From the NCBI GenBank assembly GCA_025201765.1, contig MU623356.1, positions 248,001 to 312,000 on the forward strand: 64,000 nucleotides of DNA, written 5' to 3'. The notes beneath the pieces were generated by a model. It was not told where the DNA came from. It did no database searches and was given only the letters and a program-made list of their open reading frames with translations. The stretch comes from Daldinia sp. FL1419. Lineage: Eukaryota; Ascomycota; Sordariomycetes; Xylariales; Hypoxylaceae. Position 1 is the stretch's first letter. Each line of letters starts with the position of its first letter. A program made the translations under genes and the position numbers. Shown here in pieces: positions 34,158-45,819 of this stretch.

Positions 34158-34722
34158 TTCCAGGTGTATATCTCGCCTTTATATCTCGCCTTTATATGGT
34201 GTTAGCATCGATTCCCGAGAACAGTAAATTTAGCATTGGCAATTTATAAAAGATGGAGATTAACTACGGCTTCGTCATAGGAGACGCTAAGGCGAGTATC
34301 GCGATGTTATGTAATCTTTACCGTTTTAGGCATGCCTAAGCGGTTCTAATGCGCTTATGCGTTTCATTTTTTAGCTTGAAAACACCAACTCTCTTTTTCT
34401 TCCTCACCATCTATCAATCCGTATGAGCTATTGTTCTATTTGACTATGTCACCGGCAAGACAGGATCTATATAATAGCCTCCTCTACATTTTAGGGTTAA
34501 CTCTTCTAATGATGGCTTGCTAATGTTTTTGTCGAGTATATAATAACCTGATAATAACCTGCACCCTTTTGTTAAGATGATATCGTCAATATGCCAAGCT
34601 TTTTCTTTAGTTAAAAGCCGAATACGACGTCGTCAATTGAACGCCAACCTCGTTTTAGACTGCTGCCTTTTGAAATCCTTTACTTCTGCCCATGGGAACT
34701 AAACCCTCAGCATGGCATGTTG
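34158..34722. other. Divergent intergenic region
   Basis: Between the nitrilase-type gene and the LysM gene; it holds the 13-bp tandem duplication near 34167-34194. No gene seen. Confidence 0.45.
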
Positions 34723-34730
34723 TATATAAG
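34723..34730 (+). promoter_or_regulatory. TATA box of the LysM/CBM18 gene
   Basis: TATATAAG about 88 nt upstream of the ATG at 34818. Confidence 0.45.
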
Positions 34731-34817
34731 GTCGCCATCTCAATCGAAGAAATTGAACCCATTAGATGCTCGGTGCCATTGTTAGCGTGTTATGAATAAA
34801 CAACCTTATTAACCAAA

Positions 34818-35932
34818 ATGTTATTCCTAACAGCCTATCTTCTCTTAACGCTATTCCTCTCATCTTCTTCAGCTACATCTATCTCTACCGGCGAGTGCTC
34901 TCCTGTGACATGGCAAGGTACCGAGTCCGCGACAACTTGGACAGGCCCTCCTAAGCCCAAGCACACTCGCGGCGTAGTCCATACTTCACCCATCAAACCC
35001 GGCGAGATTAACTGTCGCTATTGGGGCAGCACATATGACGACTCCGGAAAAGACACTTGTATGGAGCTCGCCAAGAGGTATCGGATCACAATAAAGAAGT
35101 TCTTCATGCTGAACCCGGAATTGGATCGAGATTGCGGAAATGTTCGGCCGTATACAGACTATTGCGTTGCGGGATGTAGGCGTCCCCTTTATTAGACTTG
35201 TTAGCATAGTGTAAACTACCTAGCTGACGGCGATTGCATAGTTATCGAGCCCCTGAGAGCTGAAGACGGTTTCTGTGGACCACCTCACAAAAACGCTACC
35301 TGCATTGGAATGAGGCATGGACAATGTTGTAACTCGGAGACCTGGACATGCGGTAGTACCAAGTATGTATATAAGATGCTATCATATTCTCATATATATA
35401 TGCATAACTGCTGACCATACCATCAGCGAGGACTGTGCTCTAGGTACCTGCTACGAGGGCGTATGTTGGGGCGACAAGGTGTATAGTACGGACGGCACAT
35501 GTGGCCGCCAATACGGAAACAGAATATGCGCCGGGAAACAAGGCGACTGTTGTAGCATAGATGGTAAATGCGGCACCGGTCCTGAATTTTGTGGTGAAAG
35601 TGTCTGCCAGTCGGGCAACTGCACAAATTCCCCCAAACACCACTTCTACGCCCGTTGGTCAATTCCATCAGAGCTACCGCCGTGGAAGGCGGGAAATACA
35701 ACTGACGGAACGTGCGGTGGTGAAAACAAATTCGCGTGCCATATAATATACGGGAATTGTTGCAGCAAGAGTGGTCGATGCGGGTCTCTTCCGTCGGACT
35801 GTGGAGAGGGATGGTAAGTTTTCTTCTCCGGAGGCCTTAATCAGTTGTGCATGCTAACAAGATATTGGCGATAGTCAGCCCGAGTTTGGAAGATGCGATC
35901 CCGGGGTCTCCAATGGCTCGACTACCTCTTAA
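34818..35932 (+). CDS. Secreted chitin-binding protein: LysM plus three CBM18 domains
   Basis: Four exons: 34818-35175, 35242-35362, 35427-35813 and 35875-35932, giving 307 aa. An N-terminal signal peptide (LFLTAYLLLTLFLSSSSA) leads into a Thr/Pro linker. A LysM-like domain spans about residues 67-115 (INCRYWGSTY...CMELAKRYRITIKKFFMLNPELDRDC). Three hevein-type CBM18 modules follow, each starting with (D)G.CG and holding the CCS/N...CG core: from GFCGPPHKNATC, from TDGTCGRQYGNRIC and from TDGTCGGENKFAC. No catalytic domain is present. Proteins of this kind bind chitin and, in plant-associated fungi, can shield walls from chitinases or hide chitin fragments from host receptors; the role here is inferred. 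The intron in the VAG|F codon fits the family's FIEPLRA motif. Confidence 0.92.
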
Positions 35933-36399
35933 CTTTTTGTCACGGATCGTGGTAAATGGAGATAATTCCTGGCGGTGGGGTTTAAGAGGCTAGAAAATAG
36001 AAACTAGGATGCCATACTCTTGCGGTTTTGCTTAATAACGATAATGCCCCTATTCACCTGCGCTGTATATCCGGGCGCGAGATACGCTACAACGCAGCAA
36101 CTTGATTGAAGCTCATTAGTTTGCCTATACCACGGATGAATGGCCGGTTATATGTACCTAGTAACCAAAGCCCGGATCGAAAGTCTTTCACATCGCTCAA
36201 CCACTGTATATGAATAATATTTACCTATTTCACCAGCACTATATAAGTCAACCGCTTGAAATGGACCCTCATCGTGACACACCATTCCGGGGAGCGCAGT
36301 TGATCATCCATCTAACGGCAATAGGATATAATTATTGTTGCGTTCCTTAACGCCCCATACCTCCCTTAATATCCCACGCGCGACGCTATATTCGGGTGG
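35933..36399. other. Convergent intergenic region
   Basis: 467 nt between convergent genes; nothing recognised. Confidence 0.45.
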
Positions 36400-37326
36400 C
36401 TAATCGCATTCTTCCCAGGTCAGGAACCGCACCACGTGAGGATACGGCCCAGTTTCCTTCTTGAACAGGTCCCTGTTTCTTGGCCGGTGTAGTACTTGCT
36501 TTCTGAAGTCCAAGAGATCGTAGAACTTCGCCAAGCCTCCGATCTCGAGCACCAGCCGCGGTGGTATCTCGAAGTAACGTCGACCTGGAACACGGAACTC
36601 TCTGGCCTCGCCACCGCAATCGTAGTTGTCTTCTAAGAACCGTGTGTACGAGCGGCCATGTTCGTACATCCAACCACCCTCGACCTGTGGCTCATCGGAG
36701 GGATCAAGGACGACGTATAGTCTCTCTAGATCAGGACAGGCCGGTGTGAAATTTGCGATCTTATAGCGCAACTGGAAGTTGGCACCTAGAGTGATCTCGT
36801 TCTCACTCATCCACGGGATACCAAGATTTCGGATCCCCGGCTGCTTAGCGTATCCGTGATCGATACGCTGGAATTCCTCACATATCCAACTCTTGTCTAG
36901 AAGCAAGAGGTCCGACGAAGCGAGGTGGATTCCAAACAAGCCCGACGTATCAATCTCGCGATACTTTCTGGGCTTCATACCGATACTTGCAGCTACTTCG
37001 GTCTCTAGGAGAGAGCTGCCTATCTCTAAGACGGTAGTACTTTGTTGCTTTCGGTTATAGCGAGTGATAGCTGCTCGTGAGGCTTGGCAGGTTTGCATAA
37101 GCGTGTCCATGATGCTGAACGGAGGCTTAAACGATAAGTTCCCGCTGGGGGCCCGACTGCGATTGAGTATGATTTTGTATTGCTCCTTTCGTTCCGCCTT
37201 TCGTATAATCTTAAACCCCGAGAAATAAACCGTTGGCGAAGCCCCAGCAAGGGCTGCGATCCAAATCTCATCTTGAATCTCTTGTGGTAGAAAGGGAAAT
37301 AATTGGAAGCCGGTTTGAGCATCCAT
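36400..37326 (-). CDS. 2EXR-domain protein
   Basis: Single exon, 308 aa. The N-terminus carries the 2EXR signature FLPQEIQDEIWIAALAG, followed by a hydrophobic strand and a 'MDTLMQTCQASRAAITRY' block, the usual second half of this fungal domain. The middle has LASSDLLLLDKSWI and a segment around LERLYVVLDP, both typical of the family. The C-terminal third is rich in Arg, Tyr and Glu. 2EXR proteins form large families in filamentous ascomycetes and have no firm biochemical role. No signal peptide or TM segment. Confidence 0.85.
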   Translation of the reverse strand: MDAQTGFQLFPFLPQEIQDEIWIAALAGASPTVYFSGFKIIRKAERKEQYKIILNRSRAPSGNLSFKPPFSIMDTLMQTCQASRAAITRYNRKQQSTTVLEIGSSLLETEVAASIGMKPRKYREIDTSGLFGIHLASSDLLLLDKSWICEEFQRIDHGYAKQPGIRNLGIPWMSENEITLGANFQLRYKIANFTPACPDLERLYVVLDPSDEPQVEGGWMYEHGRSYTRFLEDNYDCGGEAREFRVPGRRYFEIPPRLVLEIGGLAKFYDLLDFRKQVLHRPRNRDLFKKETGPYPHVVRFLTWEECD

Positions 37327-38503
37327 CTTTTCCGTGAAGAAGTCCAGTGGATGTAGTCCTCCCTCGCTGGAATGCTGCTCGGCTTTGGTATGGTTGCCGG
37401 AGCAATATCCTCGTGCTTATAAGGAGGCTGTGCGCTCAATTGAATTCGCTCTACGAGCGGGCAAGGAGGGAATTAAGAGTCTGGCAATTAATTAATAATC
37501 TAGCAATTAGAAGAGACAGTATTATCTAACCAGCCTTAGATAGAATATCCAGAGTAGGAGGGTCGTGTTTGGTAGGTATGTATAGTCGCGAACACTCCTT
37601 AGTCGAGAGCTCTTCGCGCGACGACAATGATATTGTATTTGTGCTTCTCAATAAACAAAGTCGATGTTAAAGAATAATCCTAACCAGGTATAGAAGGGAG
37701 GTGGGTTAATATTTTGATAGTAACAATGGAGATCGTACATTTCATTATTCTTACTGTGGCTAAGAATCTCGATAGAGCCAATATTTGTTACCAATATGGG
37801 CACAATTGAAGATGATGTTTTGGAGAAGAGAAACAACCTCTAAGCAAGATGGGAGGGGATCCTTCTGCTCTGACAGAGGTATGCTAGGAAATACTTGAGA
37901 AGTTTGTAAACTTTCAAAAAAAAGTCTCATGGCTTTACTAGCTACCTACCTACCTCTTACCTAGGGTCATGCACACAGTGTAGGGAGGCATGTACCCCTT
38001 AGTCTAAGGTACAAGCATGGTTTATAGAATATAAATCTTGTTTATCAGTATATATCTGCGTTCAGCACCATATCTCAGTAGATATGCTACCTTGTAGGTA
38101 CCTACTTTGCTGAACATTTTTCATCCTCTATCTAGTGGGGTTTGGGAAGTGGGAATAGCCTCATGATACTCGGGTCCACACCTTAGGCACGCATTCAGGG
38201 TACATACGCTCTCGCGTATATACCATATGTTTCTAATGTAGTTATCAATGCAGGGATAGTCGAAATCTTTGTACAAACTTTATTTCAGGTAGAAGTGCCG
38301 ACCTTGTTGTCGCACTTGGACCCGAGTCGAGAGGTACACGTACTAAGTCAATGTCTCGATTAGGGGAAGTACAATGTGCACATCCACGTCATCAAGGTTA
38401 TTACTTATATAGAAAAGCCTGCCGAGAAATTTCAACGCCTCAGTTTCAGGAACAAGGTAATAATTGCAGAAAACTTTTCATTTTTCTATTTTAAAATTGA
38501 ATC
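37327..38503. other. Intergenic region
   Basis: About 1.2 kb of A/T-rich DNA with TACCTACC-type motifs near 37940-37970 and 38095-38105; no supported gene. Confidence 0.5.
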
Positions 38504-39333
38504 ATGATGCAAGCACTCACTACGATATTCACAGCGCCATCATGGTGTTTGACCAGATTCGCGGTTTATATCGACAACAATCCATTTCACTCTAGTACCC
38601 TGTCTCCTACCCGAGGATGGGTCGACCCGTCATTCTCGAAATGTGTGCCGAGCCAGTACACCGATCAATTGCAAACCCTTAGTCCTGGCGTCTGCCCAGA
38701 TTACATGAGCGTCGCGAGATCTGCCTACCATGTACATGGTGGTAAAACCTTATGGACTGGAGGATGTTGTCAAAGGTTCAATTTCCCATATTTTCAAGGG
38801 ATGGAATTATATATCTGATCGAATGCAGTGGGTTCACCGACATGTCCGGGTACTTCTGTACCTCTACCGTCACGACGCCCATGGCCTTTCTTCTTTTGCC
38901 TAACATTACTACGAAGGATATCTACACCACTCTCTCAGACATGTGGATAGAGCATGCCCAGATCAACGTTGAATGGCAAGAGACTGATTTGAAAGATTTT
39001 CCTGGAGAGGTTATTACGAAGTACGAATCAATTATGGGAACAACGCTTGCTACTACTACAGACGAGAGTTCTCCCTCTATAGAAACGACTCATTCTGTTA
39101 GTATAGGGGCTTCAAACGCGGCAGTAGCTCCAACACTGACTATCGCCACCCCCGGACTTACCGTTATCCCGATAGATACTTTGGAGCCGACAAGCGAAAT
39201 GACTGAAACTGTCATTTCGACTCCTACACTTACGCTATCGTCATCTAAACCCTCGAGTGGCGGTTGGCAATTAGCCCGGCGAATATCAACATTGCTAGTT
39301 GTCTTCTTGGTGCACCTCTGTCTGCTATATTAA
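38504..39333 (+). CDS. Ser/Thr-rich surface protein, probably GPI-anchored
   Basis: Exons 38504-38775 and 38829-39333 with a 53-nt intron (weak GTTCAA donor), giving 258 aa. The joined sequence GGCCQSGFTDMSGYFCTSTVTT fits a common fungal pattern: an N-terminal LTTIFTAPSWC motif, a cysteine-containing region with PGVCP and TGGCCQSGF, then a Ser/Thr-rich stalk. The stalk (about residues 165-230) is rich in T, S, E and P, likely O-glycosylated. A C-terminal hydrophobic segment (STLLVVFLVHLCLLY) after a small-residue region (KPSSGGW) suggests a GPI signal or a single TM anchor. No clear N-terminal signal peptide is visible, so an upstream exon may be missing. Function unknown; a cell-surface role is inferred. 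Confidence 0.7.
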
Positions 39334-40441
39334 GTGTGTAGCAGCCTAGTTTGTCGTATTAGTTGTTTTAGAGTAATGAGATTGGTCGATTTAGCCGTTC
39401 TTCCTACGTTAAAACGCCCCGAACTCAATATTAATGTGAGATTGTTTTGCTAAATGCTGGTTTCGTTGCTACCATACGGGATTGATGTGTTAATTACACA
39501 GTGCGAGGCTCTTTGGTGGTTTATCCCTCCCCCCTTTTCAAGTTTTTGTGTAACTCGAGGCAATGCTATAGCTTACTACATCATCATACGTGAATCTCAG
39601 GCTATAGTATCAAGTACCGGCTAAAAGCTACCGAACATACAAGCTTCTCTAGTATGAACATGTCCCAGCCCTTCCAAGCATAAGTCAAATACATCAATTA
39701 CGCTGAAAAATACAAGGCTACGAGGGTTAAGTAGCAAAGGCATTACATATGCACCGAATCGCCAAGGCTTGGAGATGGAATATGGACCTATAGCTCGAAA
39801 TACAGGATGAAAACTAACGTCTTGTCCCAGGCTGAACCGGCGGATTCTAGACCGGGTTGCCTCAGAAGGATTGGCCGAGAAGCATGTAACGATAAGCGAT
39901 AATTAAAGTGTGTGCCTCCTGATTGAACACACAGCCATACGGGTGAATGCATGTCATCCCATCCACCCCGTATCAGTTAGCAAATAGTGGTTAGTATTAC
40001 TCGAATGCCAAGCATGGAGCTACGACTTTTGAGAGGGGGGAGGGGGGGAGGACCCTCATCCTAAGCTAGGAGCACCCAAACACGTCAAGATCCCATGCAT
40101 TATATCATAGTCATATGGAATAATATCGTAATAAGTGCCTAGAGAAGTTTAAACTGACTTCTTCGAGCCGGTTAGAGCGTAAATGATGGAGCTTGAGGTT
40201 AGTGAGTAGCCGGTTGTCACGAATATTCAGAACTTGGCAAGGCCAGCCTCACACATTGGATTTAGGATCAATCCAGTAGACATCAAGCTCATACTTGGTG
40301 ATGGGTCAATGGGTATATTTCTATTTGCGTGTTTTCTATATCACTCGCGTGTAGTAGTTTCGGACCCCCAAAATGCGTCAGGACTGATGCCTAACAATTC
40401 CTCGCGATATCGTCGCAAGGAGTAGAGCTCATTGTAGCTTC
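39334..40441. other. Convergent intergenic region
   Basis: About 1.1 kb with no supported gene; a G-rich run lies near 40035-40050. Confidence 0.5.
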
Positions 40442-40830
40442 TTACTGGAATGTGAATCGGCCGTTCTCGTTGCTGATGCGCTCGCCGAGGTTGATGTCGG
40501 CGCCGACCCAGTCGCCGTCGAGGTTCTGGAGCTCAGCGCGGAGGACGGGGACGTTGGCGCCACCCTCGATCGAGAAGGAGACGTTCTGTGCAGTCTCGGA
40601 GAAGTTAACACCACCCCATTCGAAGCGGCCTATTAGGAACGTATTAGTATTTGGGCTATTGCAGAAGGATAGATATTAGGTGTAAGGTGCTTACCGTTGT
40701 CGTTGCCGATGAACTGGTTTAAGTCAACCTCGCTGTCGACCTCACCACCGTCCTCGGTTCGGAGGCGGGCACGGAGGATGTGGCCGTCGTCGACACGGAT
40801 GTCGGAAGAGGAGATGTAGAAGTTGGACAT
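40442..40830 (-). CDS. Cyanovirin-N homology (CVNH) lectin
   Basis: Exons 40830-40695 and 40629-40442 with a 64-nt intron, giving 107 aa, the normal length of a single-domain CVNH protein. The two internal repeats of the fold are clear. Repeat 1 has HILRARLRTEDGG, VDLNQFIGNDNG and RFEWGGVNFS. Repeat 2 has PVLRAELQNLDGDW, INLGERISNENG and RFTFQ. The intron splits the Gly codon just after the first NDN motif, near the repeat boundary. CVNH proteins bind mannose-rich oligosaccharides. There is no signal peptide and there are no cysteines, as in many fungal single-domain members, so it probably acts in the cytosol or leaves by a non-classical route. A TATATAAA box lies about 120 nt upstream. Confidence 0.95.
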
Positions 40831-40946
40831 TGTGATGGTGTATTTGAGTTGTCGGCTCGATGGTGCAAGTCGTAGATCGTAAATTGGTAGGAGGCTGATG
40901 TTTGTACTGAGTGATTCCTGGGTAAGGACGCGGGGGGAGAGGAATG

Positions 40947-40954
40947 TTTATATA
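40947..40954 (-). promoter_or_regulatory. TATA box of the CVNH gene
   Basis: TATATAAA on the minus strand, about 120 nt before the ATG at 40830. Confidence 0.45.
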
Positions 40955-43177
40955 GGAGTGCTTTCTTGGGTAGTTCGCCGCAGTGGTCCCTAGGTACATG
41001 TATCTTCACTCGTATCTGGTTGAGTACCTAGACATCTTCGTCGACAGGGATACTCACTACGTATCTACAAGTAAATGTATTTTACGTTTGCAGGTACGAT
41101 GTCTGTGGTACGAAACTGCCAAACAGATACGATACTTCTTTATTCAACGTCCCCAGCTGCCATGCAACTCTAAGCTCAACCCTGTTAGAGATGATGCAGA
41201 CCCTCGTACACGTGTCACGGCAATGGGCCCCACATGTAGCTTTCTTGTGGGCTGAAGAGGGTCACCTTGAGGGGATAGAGAGGGGGGGGGGTTATTTTGT
41301 CATTTTTTTGAGGGGGGCACATTGACAATATTCACAAAGCGGATATACGGCCATGGTGGTTTCACACCCAAAATGCGGGTGGTGTCACTTATTCGGTTGC
41401 GGCACGGAAACGGTGGACCCCCTTTCTCTCTCTCTGTGTCTCTCCTTTTTTTTTTTTTTTCTTCCAATCCTTGGATGTACATTCGCATCACATTCGCATT
41501 ACATTACACTACATCTCAGCGTTCCCATAGGCCCGACGCCAAGAGATTGGCACATCAACTTCCACCACCTCCTCCTTTCATCCAATATTTACCTTCTCAT
41601 AAATCCACTACTTTAATACTAACTCGTTTTCCCATCAACATAAGAGGTCGTTTTTTGTTGAATTCTGTCATTGCGGTGAGTAATGAGATCATGTTCAGCT
41701 ATCATTCAATAAACCAGCGGTCTAGATCTACTAATTTACTAGTAGTTATACTAATAACTCTTAGGCAAATTGAGCGACTTTTTAGGATGAAAAAAAAATA
41801 GACCCCTTTCCCACCGCCCATTCACGATACCCCTCGAACCCACTCATACTACCACACACACATCCTATGCAGTGCCGCAGCCGTAGTAGTTCTCAAGGCG
41901 GGGTTTTCTCCTATTCACTTCGCGTCAAGCACTACAGGTTCATAGTTAGATGTAGTCACGACGTGAATACGTGTCACCTAACTTAAGGTCTGGATCCTGT
42001 AAACCCGTGTATTGATCAATCTCTCATTCGAGGTCGACCGTCCAATCTCAGCTCCAGCTCCAGAAACCACCAGCCCGCAAGATGCGGACCGTACGATGGA
42101 AACCCCAAGCACCGCAGTTAGTTTAATCCATGACATGATATGCTGCCAGGGTTGACGCCGTAGAAATATTCGTCATACCCAGCCAACCGGGACGAGACCC
42201 TGGCGAATATCCTGGTCGTCACATAGCCTACTTACAAAATACATGGAAACGGCCGGCAACTATTATTCGAGGACTGTAGACATGAAGCACATGATTACCC
42301 ATATATGTAGATTTCATTTTAGGTGGTTCCGTATGATATATAGGTACCCACCTAGGTACTCAGGTTCATTCGCGCGACTGTGGTGATTGCCTGTAAGTCG
42401 AAGTTATATAGTAGCATGTGCTCATCAGTCTCGAAGACTAACGTTAGATATCTGGATTACCGACATATTATATATCATCTACTTTTATATCTACAAGCTA
42501 GGACGCGCAGTTTTGGCGTCTAACAATAATAAAAAGTGTGGTTAGATATATTTCGCAGTACTTAGGTAGTTACCCCCCTGTGTAAGGAAGTAGAGTCAGA
42601 GTTAAGATGCTCTTCAAGGGAAATAGGAAATGAGATATAGGTGATATGGAGATATATAATACTAGCAGCAACCCTTCCTATTACTAGCTGTTCTATCTTC
42701 AGTGTAATTCCAACTCTATCGAAATGAATAGGTATTTCGAACTACGTCCAAATGGCACCCGGAGACGCTCAAACTACGAATCACAATTACAACTCTAGCG
42801 AATAAGCGTTTCTTTATCCCTTTACTAGTACGGAACTGACTCAAGTATAAAAAACTCACAAGGTATTAAAATCGATCATATCTGATGCGCCTGAGAGGTA
42901 GTTGGTAGTTCGGATCTTATCTCCCTATACCTACCCCTTAATAGATAGGTAGATACCCACCTCCGAGTGGCCAACGAATATTCAACATGTGCATAGGAAG
43001 GGTTCACAAGTAAGTAGTTCGAATGAATGGACTCTATCTAGAAATTAAGAAATTATCCCGTAAGTGCCCAACTTATTCCATGCCCCAGCAAACAATTAAC
43101 CGCCCAAGACATCTATTGCCTACTTCCACCAAACAGGCGCCTAGGTATACACGCGAAATCTTCCTTATTCCTCTTAC
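40955..43177. other. 2.2-kb gene-free region
   Basis: No supported gene. It contains a G run at about 41281-41291, a CT-rich and poly-T stretch at 41420-41465 and A/T-rich DNA with TACC/GGTA motifs at about 42340-42360 and 42930-42960. Short open frames inside are low-complexity. Confidence 0.5.
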
Positions 43178-44531
43178 TTAAGGAACATAGAAGGTAAAGT
43201 GAAGGCAGTTATTCTTACTAGCCACATCCGGCACTCCACTGCCCCCCTTAATGTAAACCTTCCCATGTCCTACCTTCTGGTTCTCCCAATCGATAGCAGC
43301 CTGGTTTCCGGGGCCCTTCCAGTTTCCCTCGGTGCTAGCAAGGGCCTTCTCGCCGTTCGGCTTGTTGTCGAGCGCAGCTGCCGGCGCGTCTCGGAGGATG
43401 TCCTCGGTGAACCCGTTCGAGACGTTAGTCCCGTCCGTCGAGGCGACCGTCGCAGCGCCGTCGCATCCCTGCTGCAACGAGATATCGCCGTGTGCGCGCC
43501 CGTCGTTCGCGGCCTTGACTTGGAACTCGCCCCACGTGGCGGGCTGCTGGTCGCCGCGCTGCACGCGGCCCTTGAATTCGAGCTTCAGGGGGACGTGGAC
43601 GGTCTGGTCCGGCCCCACTTCCACGTTGGTTAGCGGGCGGTCGAAGTTAGCGCCTGCCTCACCGTTGCCGTTCCAGTAGTTATCGTAGAAGAAGTACTTG
43701 TTAGCACGGGGGGACTTGTTGGTTAGGAGGATACCGGGACCGGCAGGTTCGGCACCACCGGGAGCCGCGGCGAATGATACGAGGCCAGCTGCTTCGACAG
43801 AGAATCCGGTAAAGGCAATGCTGGCGTCGGGAGCAGCGTTGCCGTCCTACCAGATGTTAGTAAAGAAGCATAGATGATTGGTATTTCTGTCATGATATAG
43901 ACATACACTGTAGATGATGAGGATATCCTTGCTACCTTGACCAGCCTTGCTAAGGTTGTTATCGGCAGGGTTTCCGGGCTGCCCGTTCCTAGAGGGCTAT
44001 AAGCGGTCGTCTATACAACGGTTTGTATAAAACTTACCATGCACCAATACCGATATAGGTTCGGCCATTGGCGAAGGTCCTGACGAAATCCTCCAAGGGC
44101 TTGAAGTCCTTCGGGGCTCCGATGCGCTTGACGTTGCCGTTTCCGTCGAGGAATACACGTCCGTTAAGCTCGTTCTTCTTATCCTGGGGAAGCCTATGCC
44201 AGGCGTCGTTGCACGCTTGCATAAAAAGCTCGTGTCCTTTATACTTTCCGGCCGGGTCGCCCACTTGCTGGCAGGTCATGTTACCGCCAGCGCCACAGAT
44301 GTTGCTGATGTCGATGGTGTCATTTCCCTGCCAGCCGCACTTGGTAATCTCGCATTGCTCGCAGTCGACACCGTCATGGACAGCGATAATAGCGCCGCTG
44401 GCGCCATCAGGGGCATCGAGTCTAGCTTCGCCATTGGCAGCGACCGTTACTCTTTGGCCGCCGTTAAAGGCACCATGACACTCGAAGATTTGTTCATGGT
44501 TGGATCTGTTCTTGATAATGAGGGAAGGCAT
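43178..44531 (-). CDS. Unknown beta-rich protein without signal peptide, paired with the GH128-CAP gene
   Basis: Exons 44531-44038, 43988-43907 and 43846-43178, giving 414 aa; both introns are 50-60 nt with clear sites. I do not recognise a family. The protein starts MPSLIIKNRSNHEQIFECHG with no signal peptide. The N-terminal half is Gly/Ala/Asn-rich with several Cys (CEQCEITKC, ICGAGGNMTC), resembling a compact beta-sandwich, and ends near RTYIGIGAWNGQPGNP. The C-terminal half has GILLTNKS...YFFYDNYWNGNG, a strand-rich segment around VHVPLKLEFKGRV, and HGDISLQQGCDGAATVASTDG. This pattern recalls thaumatin-like or other secreted beta folds, but that is only an impression. The gene is divergent from, and 1.3 kb away from, the GH128-CAP fusion, which also lacks a signal peptide; the two may be co-regulated. 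Confidence 0.8.
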
Positions 44532-45683
44532 TTTGATAGGATTCTTTTGTTGTAGGTCTTGAGTTGTATTATATTCTCTTGTATTGTGTTGCTATTATGA
44601 AGATATATTTGCTGAACTGAAAAAGAGATAGAAGGTAATTTATATTTCGACAGGTCCAAGTTCTCTACGTTTATTATCGCTGGGAGGCAACCCTCCAAAA
44701 AAGAAGATATCAAATTATAGAACATGATTCATCTTTCGAGCCGCCCATATTACATGATCAGCTGCGTATTGAGTTGACCAGACTGACCCTCCAGTAACTA
44801 CAGCGTAGGGATAAAGTCCCATCGAACGTCAAATTGTCATATGAATTGTTTTTTCATAATCATCGGACTCAATACGACGGTACTGTTAGAACTACAAGAC
44901 TTCGCTTTGAGGTAGTGTTGGTGAGAGCTTAGATCTTACGATGCAATTAGGCAATATTATCAGTCGAATCAACAAACAACCCTATAACCTAAAGAAGTCG
45001 ACGAGGTTGCACAATTCCAATAAAGCTCGTCGCTTTTGCATAGCCTCGCAACCTTCGACGGTGGCTAGGGATAAGGCAAGCCGCACATTTTTCTAGTCTC
45101 GTGCTAATCCTACTCTCCAAATACTTAAACATAGAAACTCGTTCGAACTATTGAATATTCAATAATCAGCTGACTCAAAAAGGACCTTTGGCTCTTCTTA
45201 CCCTTTTCACAGGCTCGATGCCAAGTATTACGTCAACTCCTCCAACCATCTTCAACCAAACTGGCCAAGTCAGGTTAATTATCTAATATGTTTTTATCGA
45301 GCGGTGAGATCTATGATCTTAAGGAATACACTATTACTTATCAAAGTAAGCACAATCATACGTTAAGATCAACAATTTGACACATTAATAGCTTACAACC
45401 AAGTGTAACACCAAACCCGAGTAAACGTATAAGCCTCGTCGACTATCCTGGGCTATCTAACGTAGGACTATTTCAAATTCAAAAGGGCTTTGTCAAACCA
45501 ACAATCCAATATAACCAACTAAGTAGTGTAGGACAATTCAAATAGTTAACTCACTCAGGCGGTACTCTCTTAGTGTATTTCTCGGTGTCGTCGTTATGTC
45601 AGCGCGAGGTGTATCTCCGCCTCACCTCAGCCCAGTATAGGGGCTCATCATAATGTAGTGTTAACTTCCTCGATTCGAAGGTG
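44532..45683. other. Divergent intergenic region between two signal-less protein genes
   Basis: About 1.15 kb with no gene. It should hold both promoters of the 43.2-47.4 kb gene pair. Confidence 0.5.
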
Positions 45684-45692
45684 TATATAAGG
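45684..45692 (+). promoter_or_regulatory. TATA box of the GH128-CAP gene
   Basis: TATATAAGG about 130 nt upstream of the ATG at 45820, followed by a CAAC/CTCC-rich leader typical of strongly expressed fungal genes. Confidence 0.5.
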
Positions 45693-45819
45693 ACCCTATA
45701 CACCTATCTCAAGTATCTATCACAGCAAGTAGCATCACCACCAAAGCAACTCAACCCAACTCCTCTAATACTTTAAAAGTCTATTTTCTGTTACATTTTA
45801 TATTCACACATCTCTCAAA

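Noticed and set aside
41322..41801. 159-codon plus-strand open frame
   Set aside because: It runs through G-, CT- and T-rich low-complexity DNA and translates to Phe/Ser/Leu runs with no domain or sensible start context.
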